DNA from: Niastella vici
GTDB lineage: Bacteria > Bacteroidota > Bacteroidia > Chitinophagales > Chitinophagaceae
DNA length: 64,000 bases
Reading direction: 5' to 3'
Assembly: GCF_002077945.1 (NCBI RefSeq)
Contig: NZ_LVYD01000043.1
Span: 293,566 to 357,565 of the forward strand
Part shown: positions 53,148-61,685 of the stretch, one piece after another
Layout of the letters: each line of letters opens with the position of its first letter
Numbering within the stretch: the first letter of the stretch is position 1
Made by a program: the position numbers and the translations under genes
The notes under the pieces: model-generated
Told to the model about the DNA's origin: nothing
Databases searched by the model: none
The model's input: only the letters and a program-made list of their open reading frames with translations

Positions 53148-56100
53148 ATGATCGCTAACACATTTATAAAACGACCGGTAACCGCTATAGTGATTTCTAT
53201 TGTGATTGTAATGACAGGCTTACTGGCAATGACCGGTTTGCCCGTAGCGCAATATCCCAATATCACGCCGCCTGTTGTGCAGGTAACCGGCGCATTCACC
53301 GGTGCCGATGCCCAAACGGTTGAACAAACAACCACCACTGCCGTTGAAACGCAAATAAATGGTACGCCCGGCATGGCTTTTTTGCAAAGCAACAGCACCA
53401 GCGATGGCCGTACCACCATGAACGTGACTTTTGAAGTAGGTACTAACGTTGATATTGCTGCGCTGGATGTTCAAAACAGGGTAAGCGTGGCTACGCCTGC
53501 CCTGCCCGATGATGTTAAACGGCTGGGACTTACCGTTCGTAAACGTAACCCCAGTATTTTAATGCTGGTGGCCATCTTTTCACCCAAAGGAACACACGCG
53601 GTCCCCTTCCTCGATAATTTTACCAATATTTATGTTAAAGACGCCCTGTTGCGCGTGAAGGGTGTTGGTGACGTATTTTCCCGTGCCGATGATTTCAGTA
53701 TGCGCGTTTGGCTGCAGACTGATAAGCTGGCGCAATTAGGCATTACTGCCAGTGAAGTGGTGGCCGCCCTGCAGGAGCAGAACCTGCAAATTGCTGCCGG
53801 TTCGGTAGGCGCTCCGCCGCAACGCTCGGTGCAGGCTTTTGAATACACCGTGTTCACCAACAGCCGGCTCACTTCGGCCGAGCAGTTTAAGAGTATTGTT
53901 GTACGCAGTAACCCACAGAACGGTTCTATTGTTTACCTGAGAGATGTTGCCCGCGTAGAACTGGGCAAATTCAATTATTCAAATAATTCGTATGTAGATG
54001 GCAGAAGGGCCTCATACCTGCTTATTTACCAGGCGCCCGGCAGTAATGCACTGGCAACTGCGCAGGGCGTATATGATGTAATGAGCCGTTTAAAAGGATC
54101 TTTTCCCAACGATGTTGAATATGTAATTCCTTTTGAAGCCGTATCTGTTGTAAAGGTCTCTATTCATGAAGTGGTGAACACCCTGCTGGAGGCATTGGGG
54201 CTGGTTGTGCTGGTGGTATTCCTGTTTTTACAGAACTGGCGGGCTACGTTGATCCCGGTACTTGCCATTCCGGTCAGTATCATTGGCACTTTTGTTTTTT
54301 TTATACCACTTGGATTTACCATTAATACGCTTACCCTGTTTGGTTTTGTGTTGGCGATAGGTATTGTTGTTGATGATGCCATAGTGGTGGTGGAAGCGGT
54401 AGAGCATTATATGAACGATCAAAAAATGTCGGCCAAAGAAGCTACCAAGCATGCCATGGAAGATATCTCGGGGCCCGTGGTGGCCATTGCCCTCATTTTG
54501 GCTTCGGTGTTTATACCGGTTGGCTTTATACCCGGCATTGTGGGCAGGCTGTATCAGCAATTTGCCATTACCATTGCCATTTCGGTATTGATCTCGGCTT
54601 TTGTAGCGCTTTCGCTTACGCCGGCTTTATGTACCCTGCTCCTGAAGCCCAGCCATATCAATAGAGAGGCCAGGGGGCTTAACCGGTTCTTCTTTGTATT
54701 TAATGAATGGTTTGCCCGAACAACGGCTTCCTATGGCCGGGGCGTAAAAAGATTTATCGGCGGTGCGCGTTATGTGGTCATATTCCTTCTGTTAATTTTG
54801 CTGGGCACCTTTTTGTTGTTTAAAAATAAACCTACCGGTTTTATTCCAACAGAAGATGAAGGCCGCGTATATATCACCTATGAACTGCCCGAAGCATCAT
54901 CAACCAGCCGCAGCATTGAAGTATTGAACACCATTCAAAGTACATTGAAAAGCATGCCCGCCGTGGCGCACTACGCTGCATTGGGCGGGTTAAACGTGGT
55001 AACCTTCTCCACCAAATCGAATGCCGGCACCGTATTTACGCAATTAAAGCCCTGGGATGAAAGAACAGACAAACAACTGCAGATAAACGGCGTAATTGCT
55101 GAAGTGCAAAAAAGATTATCAGCGATCAAAGACGCCAATATTGTAGTCATTTCGCCGCCGCCCATACCCGGGTTAGGACAAACCGCAGGTTTTACCTTTG
55201 AATTACAGCAACGCGAAAGCACCGATGATCTCAAAACCTTTGAAAAGGTAGTGCAGAATTTTGTAATGGAAGCCAATAAGCGGCCCGAGATCAACCGGGC
55301 ATTTTCATTTTTCACTGCCCGTACGCCGGGGTATAAGGTAGATGTGGATAGAGAGCAATGCAAAAAGCTCGGGGTCTCTATTGCGGATGTGTTCAACACC
55401 CTGCAAACCTACCTGGGTAGCCGCTATGTAAATGATTTTAATATTTATGGAAGGAATTTCAGGGTAGTGGCCCAGGCCGACACCACATTCCGGGGCGATA
55501 TAAGTGAGCTGCAAAGATATTATGTGCGTAACACGGCCGGGAATATGATACCGCTAAGTGCGGTTACCACCTACACTACTACCGAAAGCGCACCGCTTAT
55601 TCAACACTATAACCTGTTCAGGTCTGCAGAAGTGAACGGCGGATCAAAAGAAGGCTATAGCAGCGGGGAAGCCCTTACCGCATTACGGCAGGTGGCCGAT
55701 AAAGTGTTGCCTACAGGGTATGGGTACGAATTTTCAGGGTTAAGCCGGGAAGAAGTTAATGCCGGTTCAACAACTATATACATTTTTGCCTTGTCAGTGG
55801 CATTTGTATTTCTGTTCCTGGCGGCGTTGTACGAAAGCTGGTCGGTGCCTTTTTCGGTATTGCTGGCGGTGCCTATTGGCGCCTTCGGGGCTATTCTTAC
55901 CCTCACCTTCATAAAAACACTTTCCAATAACGTATATGCCCAGGTAGGATTAATTACCCTGATAGGGCTGGCAGCCAAGAATGCTATTTTGATTGTTGAG
56001 TTTGCCAAAGAGCGTGTTGATAGGGGGCAGGAGCTTATTGCCTCAACGCTGGAGGCGGTAAAGCTGCGGTTGCGGCCCATTCTTATGACCTCTATGGCAT

Positions 56101-56312
56101 TTATACTGGGTGTTCTGCCACTGGCCTTTGCCAGCGGTGCGGGCGCCAATGCGCGTAAAACCATCGGGTGGACGGTTTTTGGCGGCATGCTATCGGCCAC
56201 TATGTTATCGATCTTTATTGTGCCGGTGTTGTTTGTGATCATTACCCGTTTTTCATATGGCAGGCAAAAGCTGGAAGCCTTGCGAAAGCATGAAGCTAAA
56301 TTGTCGGAGTAG
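53148..56312 (+). CDS. RND multidrug efflux permease (HAE-1 family, AcrB/MexB-like)
   Basis: 1054 residues, full length. The HAE-1 hallmarks are present: the N-terminal FIKRPVTAIVISIVIV helix, AQYPNITPPVVQV, the porter-domain stretch with NRVSVATPALPDDVKRLGLTV, membrane helix 4 with the proton-relay Asp pair (AIGIVVDDAIVVVEAVEH, ~403-420) and the late helix with VGLITLIGLAAKNAILIVEFA. The pump works with the TolC and adaptor genes upstream and should expel hydrophobic or toxic compounds by proton antiport. Its last 17 nt overlap the 3' end of a convergent gene at 56296. Confidence 0.97.
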   Translation: MIANTFIKRPVTAIVISIVIVMTGLLAMTGLPVAQYPNITPPVVQVTGAFTGADAQTVEQTTTTAVETQINGTPGMAFLQSNSTSDGRTTMNVTFEVGTNVDIAALDVQNRVSVATPALPDDVKRLGLTVRKRNPSILMLVAIFSPKGTHAVPFLDNFTNIYVKDALLRVKGVGDVFSRADDFSMRVWLQTDKLAQLGITASEVVAALQEQNLQIAAGSVGAPPQRSVQAFEYTVFTNSRLTSAEQFKSIVVRSNPQNGSIVYLRDVARVELGKFNYSNNSYVDGRRASYLLIYQAPGSNALATAQGVYDVMSRLKGSFPNDVEYVIPFEAVSVVKVSIHEVVNTLLEALGLVVLVVFLFLQNWRATLIPVLAIPVSIIGTFVFFIPLGFTINTLTLFGFVLAIGIVVDDAIVVVEAVEHYMNDQKMSAKEATKHAMEDISGPVVAIALILASVFIPVGFIPGIVGRLYQQFAITIAISVLISAFVALSLTPALCTLLLKPSHINREARGLNRFFFVFNEWFARTTASYGRGVKRFIGGARYVVIFLLLILLGTFLLFKNKPTGFIPTEDEGRVYITYELPEASSTSRSIEVLNTIQSTLKSMPAVAHYAALGGLNVVTFSTKSNAGTVFTQLKPWDERTDKQLQINGVIAEVQKRLSAIKDANIVVISPPPIPGLGQTAGFTFELQQRESTDDLKTFEKVVQNFVMEANKRPEINRAFSFFTARTPGYKVDVDREQCKKLGVSIADVFNTLQTYLGSRYVNDFNIYGRNFRVVAQADTTFRGDISELQRYYVRNTAGNMIPLSAVTTYTTTESAPLIQHYNLFRSAEVNGGSKEGYSSGEALTALRQVADKVLPTGYGYEFSGLSREEVNAGSTTIYIFALSVAFVFLFLAALYESWSVPFSVLLAVPIGAFGAILTLTFIKTLSNNVYAQVGLITLIGLAAKNAILIVEFAKERVDRGQELIASTLEAVKLRLRPILMTSMAFILGVLPLAFASGAGANARKTIGWTVFGGMLSATMLSIFIVPVLFVIITRFSYGRQKLEALRKHEAKLSE

Positions 56313-57621
56313 GAATATACACCCGCATATAATACACTTCATTCTTTACCCCGTTATATTCAGGCTTTGTGCCTATGATATAGAAATTGTTTTCGTCGAT
56401 GGAGGTGTTCGTCCAGCCATTGGCGTTTAGAAAAACAGGATAATTGAACTGGCTGAGTTTATAGCTTGGCGCGGTATAAATTTGCTTATCGCCAAACCAG
56501 TGCACCAGGTCATAAGAATATTTCAAAGTCGTGATCTGGGGACTATACCAGGTTCCGTCGGCATCCTGCCATTTTTTATTGGGGTCCGGATCGGGGTAAT
56601 TGCCTAACCCCATGTAGTAGTTGGTGCCGTTGACTTTGGCCACTGCAAACCGCGTATAATCACGGTCGGTTTCAAGAAGCAGGGAACCCTGCGGGCCCGG
56701 GGTTGCATAATAACGCTGAATATTGCTCTTGTTAAAGCCGGCCGGCAGTGAGGGGTTCCAATGAATACCACTGGCATCTTCATAAAAGGTTTGATAGGCG
56801 AGGGGGTCAAGGGCATCGTTGATGGGCGCCCTGGCCACTTTAATGCCCGGCAGCCGCCCTGCACCCATGGCCACACCGGTAGGGTAGTAACTCTGGTCTT
56901 TATAGAATACATACAGGTATCCGTCATCGGCCTGTATGGTGGTATTGTTTGCACAACCAACACTTGCTTTTTGACCATTGGGGAGGAAATAGCCCGTAGC
57001 CGGCCAAATGATGGGCCCCATATCGGTAAAATACTGATGGCCCCAATTAGTAGCCTGGGTATTGGGTGTATAGGCGATGCAGAGAAAGGTGGTGTTGATA
57101 TCGCCATTTTGGTATTTGCAACCGGAAACCGGGTCGCCAACGCCGGGCAATTCATAGTTTTCCCCTTCCACAAAAGCTACCGACACCGTACCGGCTGCCG
57201 AATGATCAAGATACTGCGCCGAATAGGCGCTGTAATACTCCAGTCGCCAGGGCTCGCCGTTTGGACACTTAGAAGGGGTGCAGATGAGGGTGGGGGCGCT
57301 GCCCTTGTCCCTGAAATTGAGCTCGCCACCCTGCAACATACTATTGGGATGTGATGCTATGGACGATTCGCCACCATTGGTGAAAAAATAGGTGCGCCAG
57401 CCGCCGCCAATGATATAGGGCGGATACTCCGTTTTCAATTGTTTTTCCCTCACCTGGCAACCGGAGCGTGGAAGCCAGCCTGGCGGGTCGTTTACGCCGG
57501 CGCAGGGCCAGGAGAACCGGGTTAATTTGATAGAATCAGTATAATAGGCATTTAATTGCTGGGCGGGCAGGAAATGCCTGTAAAGAAGCAGGGCTATTAT
57601 TAAGGTGAGGTGTTTTTTCAT
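56296..57621 (-). CDS. Secreted five-bladed-propeller-like protein, possible glycoside hydrolase
   Basis: 441 residues with a signal peptide (1-21). The body has repeated beta-blade motifs and the segment LKYSYDLVHWFGDKQIY (~385-400), the S-x-DLVHW signature of GH43/GH32/GH117-type five-bladed propellers. Aromatic-rich stretches (GGWRTYFFTNGG, WRLEYYSAYSAQYLDH, NWGHQYFTDMGPIIW) and paired Cys residues (WPCAGV...SGCQV, CTPSKCPNG) suggest a secreted, disulfide-stabilised protein. Catalytic residues cannot be assigned. It lies upstream of nothing on its strand except the sulfatase gene 70 nt away, which would suit a role on sulfated or complex glycans. Its 3' end overlaps the RND gene by 17 nt. 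Confidence 0.7.
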   Translation of the reverse strand: MKKHLTLIIALLLYRHFLPAQQLNAYYTDSIKLTRFSWPCAGVNDPPGWLPRSGCQVREKQLKTEYPPYIIGGGWRTYFFTNGGESSIASHPNSMLQGGELNFRDKGSAPTLICTPSKCPNGEPWRLEYYSAYSAQYLDHSAAGTVSVAFVEGENYELPGVGDPVSGCKYQNGDINTTFLCIAYTPNTQATNWGHQYFTDMGPIIWPATGYFLPNGQKASVGCANNTTIQADDGYLYVFYKDQSYYPTGVAMGAGRLPGIKVARAPINDALDPLAYQTFYEDASGIHWNPSLPAGFNKSNIQRYYATPGPQGSLLLETDRDYTRFAVAKVNGTNYYMGLGNYPDPDPNKKWQDADGTWYSPQITTLKYSYDLVHWFGDKQIYTAPSYKLSQFNYPVFLNANGWTNTSIDENNFYIIGTKPEYNGVKNEVYYMRVYIPTPTI

Positions 57622-57691
57622 AAAGGTGTTGGCAAATTACTGTCTTTTTAGTTTTCACCTTTGATGAAATTCGGGCAACTTTTTGGCCGCG

Positions 57692-59254
57692 CTAAGGAGT
57701 TTTATTTTTAATAGTTTCCAGCAACGCCGAAAGTTCTTTTACCTTATCAGGATATTTTTGGGCAAGGTTATTCTTCTCGCCAATGTCTTCTTTTAAATTA
57801 TATAATTGCGGCGTGGGTAAGTTACCTGTTTCAATATTGGTTAGTTTGGGACCGGTGTTGGCGGGCCCATCGTTTGGCGTGATATATTTCCAGTCACCTT
57901 TTACAATCGATAAAGCGCCACCCTGCTGTACCAATGTAGTTCGGCCTGTATTGGTTTTACCCAGCAGGGCATCCAGCATATTTTCACTGTCGTACGCTTC
58001 GCCTGCTGGAATGTTTTGCCCCAGCATTTTTGCAAATGATGCTATGAAATCAATTTGACAAATTAACGCCCCTGATGTATGGGGTTGCACTTTGCCCGGC
58101 CAGCTAACTATGAAAGGCACCCTGGTGCCTGCTTCAAAAGCGCTGTATTTGCCACCACGTAGCGGTCCCCAGGGCGTATGGCCATTTAGTTGGGTAACAG
58201 CCCCATCGAGGTAACCATCATCGAGCACCGGGCCATTGTCGCTGCTGAAAATAATGAGGGTGTTTTTCTCGATACCTGCTATTTTCACCTGCTTCATAAT
58301 TTCGCCAACTGCCCAGTCGAGTTGCAGTATGGCATCCCCTCTTAAACCGAGGCCGCTTTTACCTTTGAAAATAGTGGAAGGCATGCGGGGTACATGAGGT
58401 TCGGTAAGTGCATAATACAAAAAGAAGGAGTTGCGTTTGTTTTCCTCAATGAAGTTCTTTGCTTTTTGCAGAAAGGTGAGCGGCATTTCTTCATCGGTCC
58501 ATCTTGCTATTTTGCCACCGGTCATAAAGCCAATACGACCGATGCCGTTAACAATGGTATTGTTGTGTCCGTGGTTGGGGGTGCTCTGCAATTTTAATAA
58601 CTCAGGGTTCTCTTTGCCGGTAGGTTCATTCCCTATCTTCGTTTTATAATCAACTGCAATAGGATCTGCAGGGTCCAGGGCGGTAATGGTATGATTTTCT
58701 ATGAACACCGTGGGCACCCGGTCGGCAGTAGCAGGGAAAATAAATGAATAATCGAACCCGGTTTCATTGGGCCCTGGTTTTATTTCGCCATTCCAATCTT
58801 TGGCTACTTCATTGCCCAAACCCAAATACCACTTACCAACAATGCCTGTTTTATAGCCTGCTTTTTGAAAAATTTTTGGCAGGGTAGTTCCGGTGACAGG
58901 TATTATCAAAGCTGCATCGCCTGGTAAAATAGCAGTACCCGCTTTACGCCACGGATATTGCCCCGTCATAAATGCATAGCGCGATGGCGTGCAGGTGGCA
59001 GAGGTGCAGTGCCCGTTAGTAAAACGAATGCCTTGTGCAGCCAGTTTATCTAGGTTGGGCGTTTTGATCTTTGTGGCGCCATAACAACTCAGATCGCCAT
59101 AGCCCAGGTCATCGGCACAAATGAAGATAACATTGGGTTTGTTTATTGGTGCTGGTGCCTGCTGAGCTGATGCAGATTGACCGCTGCCGGTTAAAGCAAT
59201 TAGCAGGCCCGTTATTATATGAATACAGAGGCAGGCTATTTTCTTTCTGATCAT
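57692..59254 (-). CDS. Sulfatase (formylglycine-dependent, arylsulfatase-like)
   Basis: 520 residues with a signal peptide. The sulfatase N-terminal metal site VIFICADDLGYGDLSCYG (~42-58) and the formylglycine motif C-T-P-S-R (Cys88, CTPSRYAFMTGQYPWR) are intact. Later motifs are GIVGKWYLG (Lys/His site), LIIFSSDNGPV (Asp-Asn of the Ca site) and PLRGGKYSAFEAGTRVPFIVSWPG. It removes sulfate from glycans or aryl sulfates after Cys88 is converted to formylglycine. The maturase is not encoded here. The substrate is unknown, but the propeller-like neighbour and TonB-rich setting favour a polysaccharide. Confidence 0.95.
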   Translation of the reverse strand: MIRKKIACLCIHIITGLLIALTGSGQSASAQQAPAPINKPNVIFICADDLGYGDLSCYGATKIKTPNLDKLAAQGIRFTNGHCTSATCTPSRYAFMTGQYPWRKAGTAILPGDAALIIPVTGTTLPKIFQKAGYKTGIVGKWYLGLGNEVAKDWNGEIKPGPNETGFDYSFIFPATADRVPTVFIENHTITALDPADPIAVDYKTKIGNEPTGKENPELLKLQSTPNHGHNNTIVNGIGRIGFMTGGKIARWTDEEMPLTFLQKAKNFIEENKRNSFFLYYALTEPHVPRMPSTIFKGKSGLGLRGDAILQLDWAVGEIMKQVKIAGIEKNTLIIFSSDNGPVLDDGYLDGAVTQLNGHTPWGPLRGGKYSAFEAGTRVPFIVSWPGKVQPHTSGALICQIDFIASFAKMLGQNIPAGEAYDSENMLDALLGKTNTGRTTLVQQGGALSIVKGDWKYITPNDGPANTGPKLTNIETGNLPTPQLYNLKEDIGEKNNLAQKYPDKVKELSALLETIKNKTP

Positions 59255-59308
59255 AGTGGCAAGCTTTACAGGAAAGAAAATAAAAAAAATCCATTCAACG
59301 CTTTTTAT

Positions 59309-60037
59309 TTATGCAATCGGATGCGCGCGCCGGAACATCCCATACAACATAAAGCAAATTCCCGCCACTGCCAGTGACTCGCCTACGCCTATCCATTCAT
59401 CACCGCCCATAGTAAACGCCCTGGGCAAATGCAATAATAAAAACCAGCCTGTGATTTGAATACCCGAAAGTAAGGCCGCCGGCTGTTGAAATTTTGACGT
59501 CAACAATCCAATTCCGGCGAATAAAAGGCATATGCCGGCAAGCCAGGTAAAGAACAGCCTGAAAGGAATGTAAGATGGAATTAAATACTGGATCGATGCG
59601 GCATATTGAAAATGGGCCACCGCACAATGATAAAAGAACATAAACAGCACGATCACATTGGCAAAGAGAATGTGCCGTTGATATTTCCGGTAATATTCCA
59701 CTTCCGACAATATCAACAGGGCTGCGCCTATAAGCCACAATGTTTTAAAGCCATTGATCGGATCTTTCCACACAGCGAATACATGCCGGGTTGTGGCACA
59801 TAAAAAAATAATTGCGGCTATGGTAATAAGTGCCTGGCTTGTGTATTTATTCCAGATAACGAGTGCAATGCAAAGCAACAGCAAAATGCCGGCAACATAT
59901 GCCATCACAGGATTGATCCCTTTCAGCCACTCAGGTAAGGCAGGTGGCCTGGTCATGGCAAAATCTCCTTTGAAAAAATTATAGATCGCCAGTTCGGTGA
60001 GGCCGGCCAGGTACATATATTTTCCTGCAGTAACCAT
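59309..60037 (-). CDS. Multi-pass membrane protein (DoxX-like)
   Basis: 242 residues with about seven membrane helices (LAGLTELAIYNFF; VMAYVAGILLLLCIALVIW; LITIAAIIFLCAT; LWLIGAALLILSEV; HILFANVIVLFMFFYH; FFTWLAGICLLFAGIGLL; ESLAVAGICFMLYGMF). The overall pattern resembles DoxX-type membrane proteins but conserved motifs are weak, so the family is uncertain. It starts 54 nt upstream of the sulfatase gene region and runs in the same direction; a shared transcript with the genes on both sides is possible. Confidence 0.7.
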   Translation of the reverse strand: MVTAGKYMYLAGLTELAIYNFFKGDFAMTRPPALPEWLKGINPVMAYVAGILLLLCIALVIWNKYTSQALITIAAIIFLCATTRHVFAVWKDPINGFKTLWLIGAALLILSEVEYYRKYQRHILFANVIVLFMFFYHCAVAHFQYAASIQYLIPSYIPFRLFFTWLAGICLLFAGIGLLTSKFQQPAALLSGIQITGWFLLLHLPRAFTMGGDEWIGVGESLAVAGICFMLYGMFRRAHPIA

Positions 60038-60096
60038 AAAGAAAAGGTTTATACAGGTAAATTACTGATTTATAACTTGCGGTTAACCGATACCGC

Positions 60097-61350
60097 TTAT
60101 TTTTTTGTAAAAGAAAAAATATTGATCGTTCCATTATTATAACTGCAAACCCAGGCCTCCAGTTTATTATCATCTTCAAAAAGATCAACCCCTACCGGGT
60201 GGCCTGCGCAGGTAAAGCAAGCTATGCGGGTAAAGCTGTTATTGTTGATCCTGAATACTTCCACTTTGTCGCTGCTATAGCAGGTTACAAATAAGAATTT
60301 ATTATTTTTTGAGAGCGAAATAGTACGCGGTTGTGCATGGGTGGCGGCCGAAAATAATGTTTTGCGGGTTATGGGATCAATACAGGCGATGCGGGCCAGC
60401 TTGTTATAAGATACCAGTAAGCGGCCACTGTCGGTTAAAACGATATGCCGTGGGTTCGATGCAACGGGTATATCCGCTTCCTTTGTCCAGGTATCGTTGT
60501 TGATGACAGTAATGGTTTTACCACCCATTATGGCTACATACGATTTTCCCCGCAGGTCATCAACCACTATACCTCTTGGAATGGCCGAAACCGGAACGGT
60601 GCTCACTGTTTTCGCATAAGGAAAAGCTGCAGTATCTGTAGCCAGCACGCTCACCGTTTGAGAATGCCAGTTGCTTACCAGTAAATGTTTGCTGTCTGCA
60701 GTACGGGCAATTATTTTTGGGGTAAGCCCTGTTGCAATAACCGGCACCTGTATGGTGTCTTTTTTAGCAGAGCCCGTATATTCTATATAGATCTTTTTTT
60801 GTTTTACCCTGATCTTTGAAGTGTCTTCTTTGTAACCAGTGCCTGGTTCTGTGGGAATTGGTACAATGCTGGCGGCATTGTGCAGGGAAACCCATAACAC
60901 CTTGTCGTCATGACTGAGGCAGGCTTCCACCGGCTTTTCTTCAAAGCTGGGCATGGGTTTGTTGGTTTCATAATCCCACCCGGTACCTTCCGTTGGTTTA
61001 AATTTAAATTCCCGCTGTATTTGTCTGCTGGCCTGCTCAAATTCATAGATGCTCATGCCTTCGAGGTTCATGGCATATAGTTTTTGACCAGTTTTATTAA
61101 ACAAGACCGATTTTGTGCCGGGGGCGGCTTTTATGTGTTCGGTTTTTTGGAAAATTAGCCTTGTATAGGGTTTTAAAGATGGCTGCGTTGAAGTGGTATC
61201 ACCAATTGCTCGCTGGCCCGTACTGGTTTTATTTAAAATATGGCTGCTGTCGCTAAACAGGCGACTGGTCAGGAGTATTTCAGGAGCCTCTTGGAATGCA
61301 GTACAGCATGCCCCAATACACAGGCATACGATAAGCGAATTCGCTTTCAT
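60097..61350 (-). CDS. YVTN/YncE-type beta-propeller lipoprotein
   Basis: 417 residues. The N terminus has a signal with a possible lipobox (IGACC, Cys15). Residues ~75-415 contain repeated ~45-residue blades with V/L-W-V-S, DSKHLLVSNWHSQTVSVL, LRGKSYVAIMGGKTITVIN, SNPRHIVLTDSGRLLVSYNKL, KNKFLFVTCYSSDKVEVFRI and LEAWVCSYNNGTINIFS, the hallmarks of seven-bladed YVTN/YncE propellers. Such proteins bind partners or ligands at the cell surface or periplasm. No catalytic site is seen. The gene is followed closely by the membrane protein gene on the same strand. Confidence 0.85.
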   Translation of the reverse strand: MKANSLIVCLCIGACCTAFQEAPEILLTSRLFSDSSHILNKTSTGQRAIGDTTSTQPSLKPYTRLIFQKTEHIKAAPGTKSVLFNKTGQKLYAMNLEGMSIYEFEQASRQIQREFKFKPTEGTGWDYETNKPMPSFEEKPVEACLSHDDKVLWVSLHNAASIVPIPTEPGTGYKEDTSKIRVKQKKIYIEYTGSAKKDTIQVPVIATGLTPKIIARTADSKHLLVSNWHSQTVSVLATDTAAFPYAKTVSTVPVSAIPRGIVVDDLRGKSYVAIMGGKTITVINNDTWTKEADIPVASNPRHIVLTDSGRLLVSYNKLARIACIDPITRKTLFSAATHAQPRTISLSKNNKFLFVTCYSSDKVEVFRINNNSFTRIACFTCAGHPVGVDLFEDDNKLEAWVCSYNNGTINIFSFTKK

Positions 61351-61410
61351 TGATCGGTTTTTTCACCCAGGCTACATGCGGCGATATAGGCTGGATGGAG
61401 TTTAGGGGTA

Positions 61411-61449
61411 TAAAAAAAGGACAAAGCGAAAAATAATTCTACTTTGTCC
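61411..61449 (-). terminator. Rho-independent terminator of a small minus-strand transcript
   Basis: Read leftwards, ggacaaag (61449-61442) and ctttgtcc (61426-61419) form a perfect 8-bp stem followed by a run of seven T (61418-61412). It lies upstream of the propeller lipoprotein (start 61350), so it must end a separate small minus-strand transcript from 61.45-61.7 kb, not that gene. Confidence 0.82.
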
Positions 61450-61555
61450 CCTCTGGTTGTGTCAAAGATACGACAAACTTCGAATTTTTCTTAATGGATT
61501 TAAGGCGGCTGGCAAAAATTGTAGTTTGATAGCCAGTGAGTTGTTGGTCTTTCAT
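61439..61555 (-). CDS. Candidate 38-residue small protein just before a terminator
   Basis: On the minus strand ATG 61555 opens a 38-codon frame (MKDQQLTGYQTT... ending LTQPEGTK) whose TAG stop (61441-61439) falls in the loop-side base of the terminator hairpin. In the same frame, codons without an ATG continue upstream for about 25 residues (to a stop near 61632). The chain is basic with a Lys/Ser-rich middle and no recognisable domain. A tight ORF-terminator arrangement suggests a small mRNA, or a small RNA with a chance frame. It may also be a relic of a longer gene. Confidence 0.4.
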   Translation of the reverse strand: MKDQQLTGYQTTIFASRLKSIKKNSKFVVSLTQPEGTK

Positions 61556-61685
61556 GCACAGAACGTCAGCCACCAAACCTGTTCCTCCCGCGGTAGTATG
61601 CTCGCAAAAGCGCCGGTACCTCTTTTGTACTAACAGAGATTATTTTTCGTTATATGTTTAATTTTTGGAAATGTGACAATAGTTC

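Noticed and set aside
61439..61632. Insertion sequence remnant
   Set aside because: No terminal inverted repeats, target duplication or transposase motif were seen; only a terminator and a small frame.
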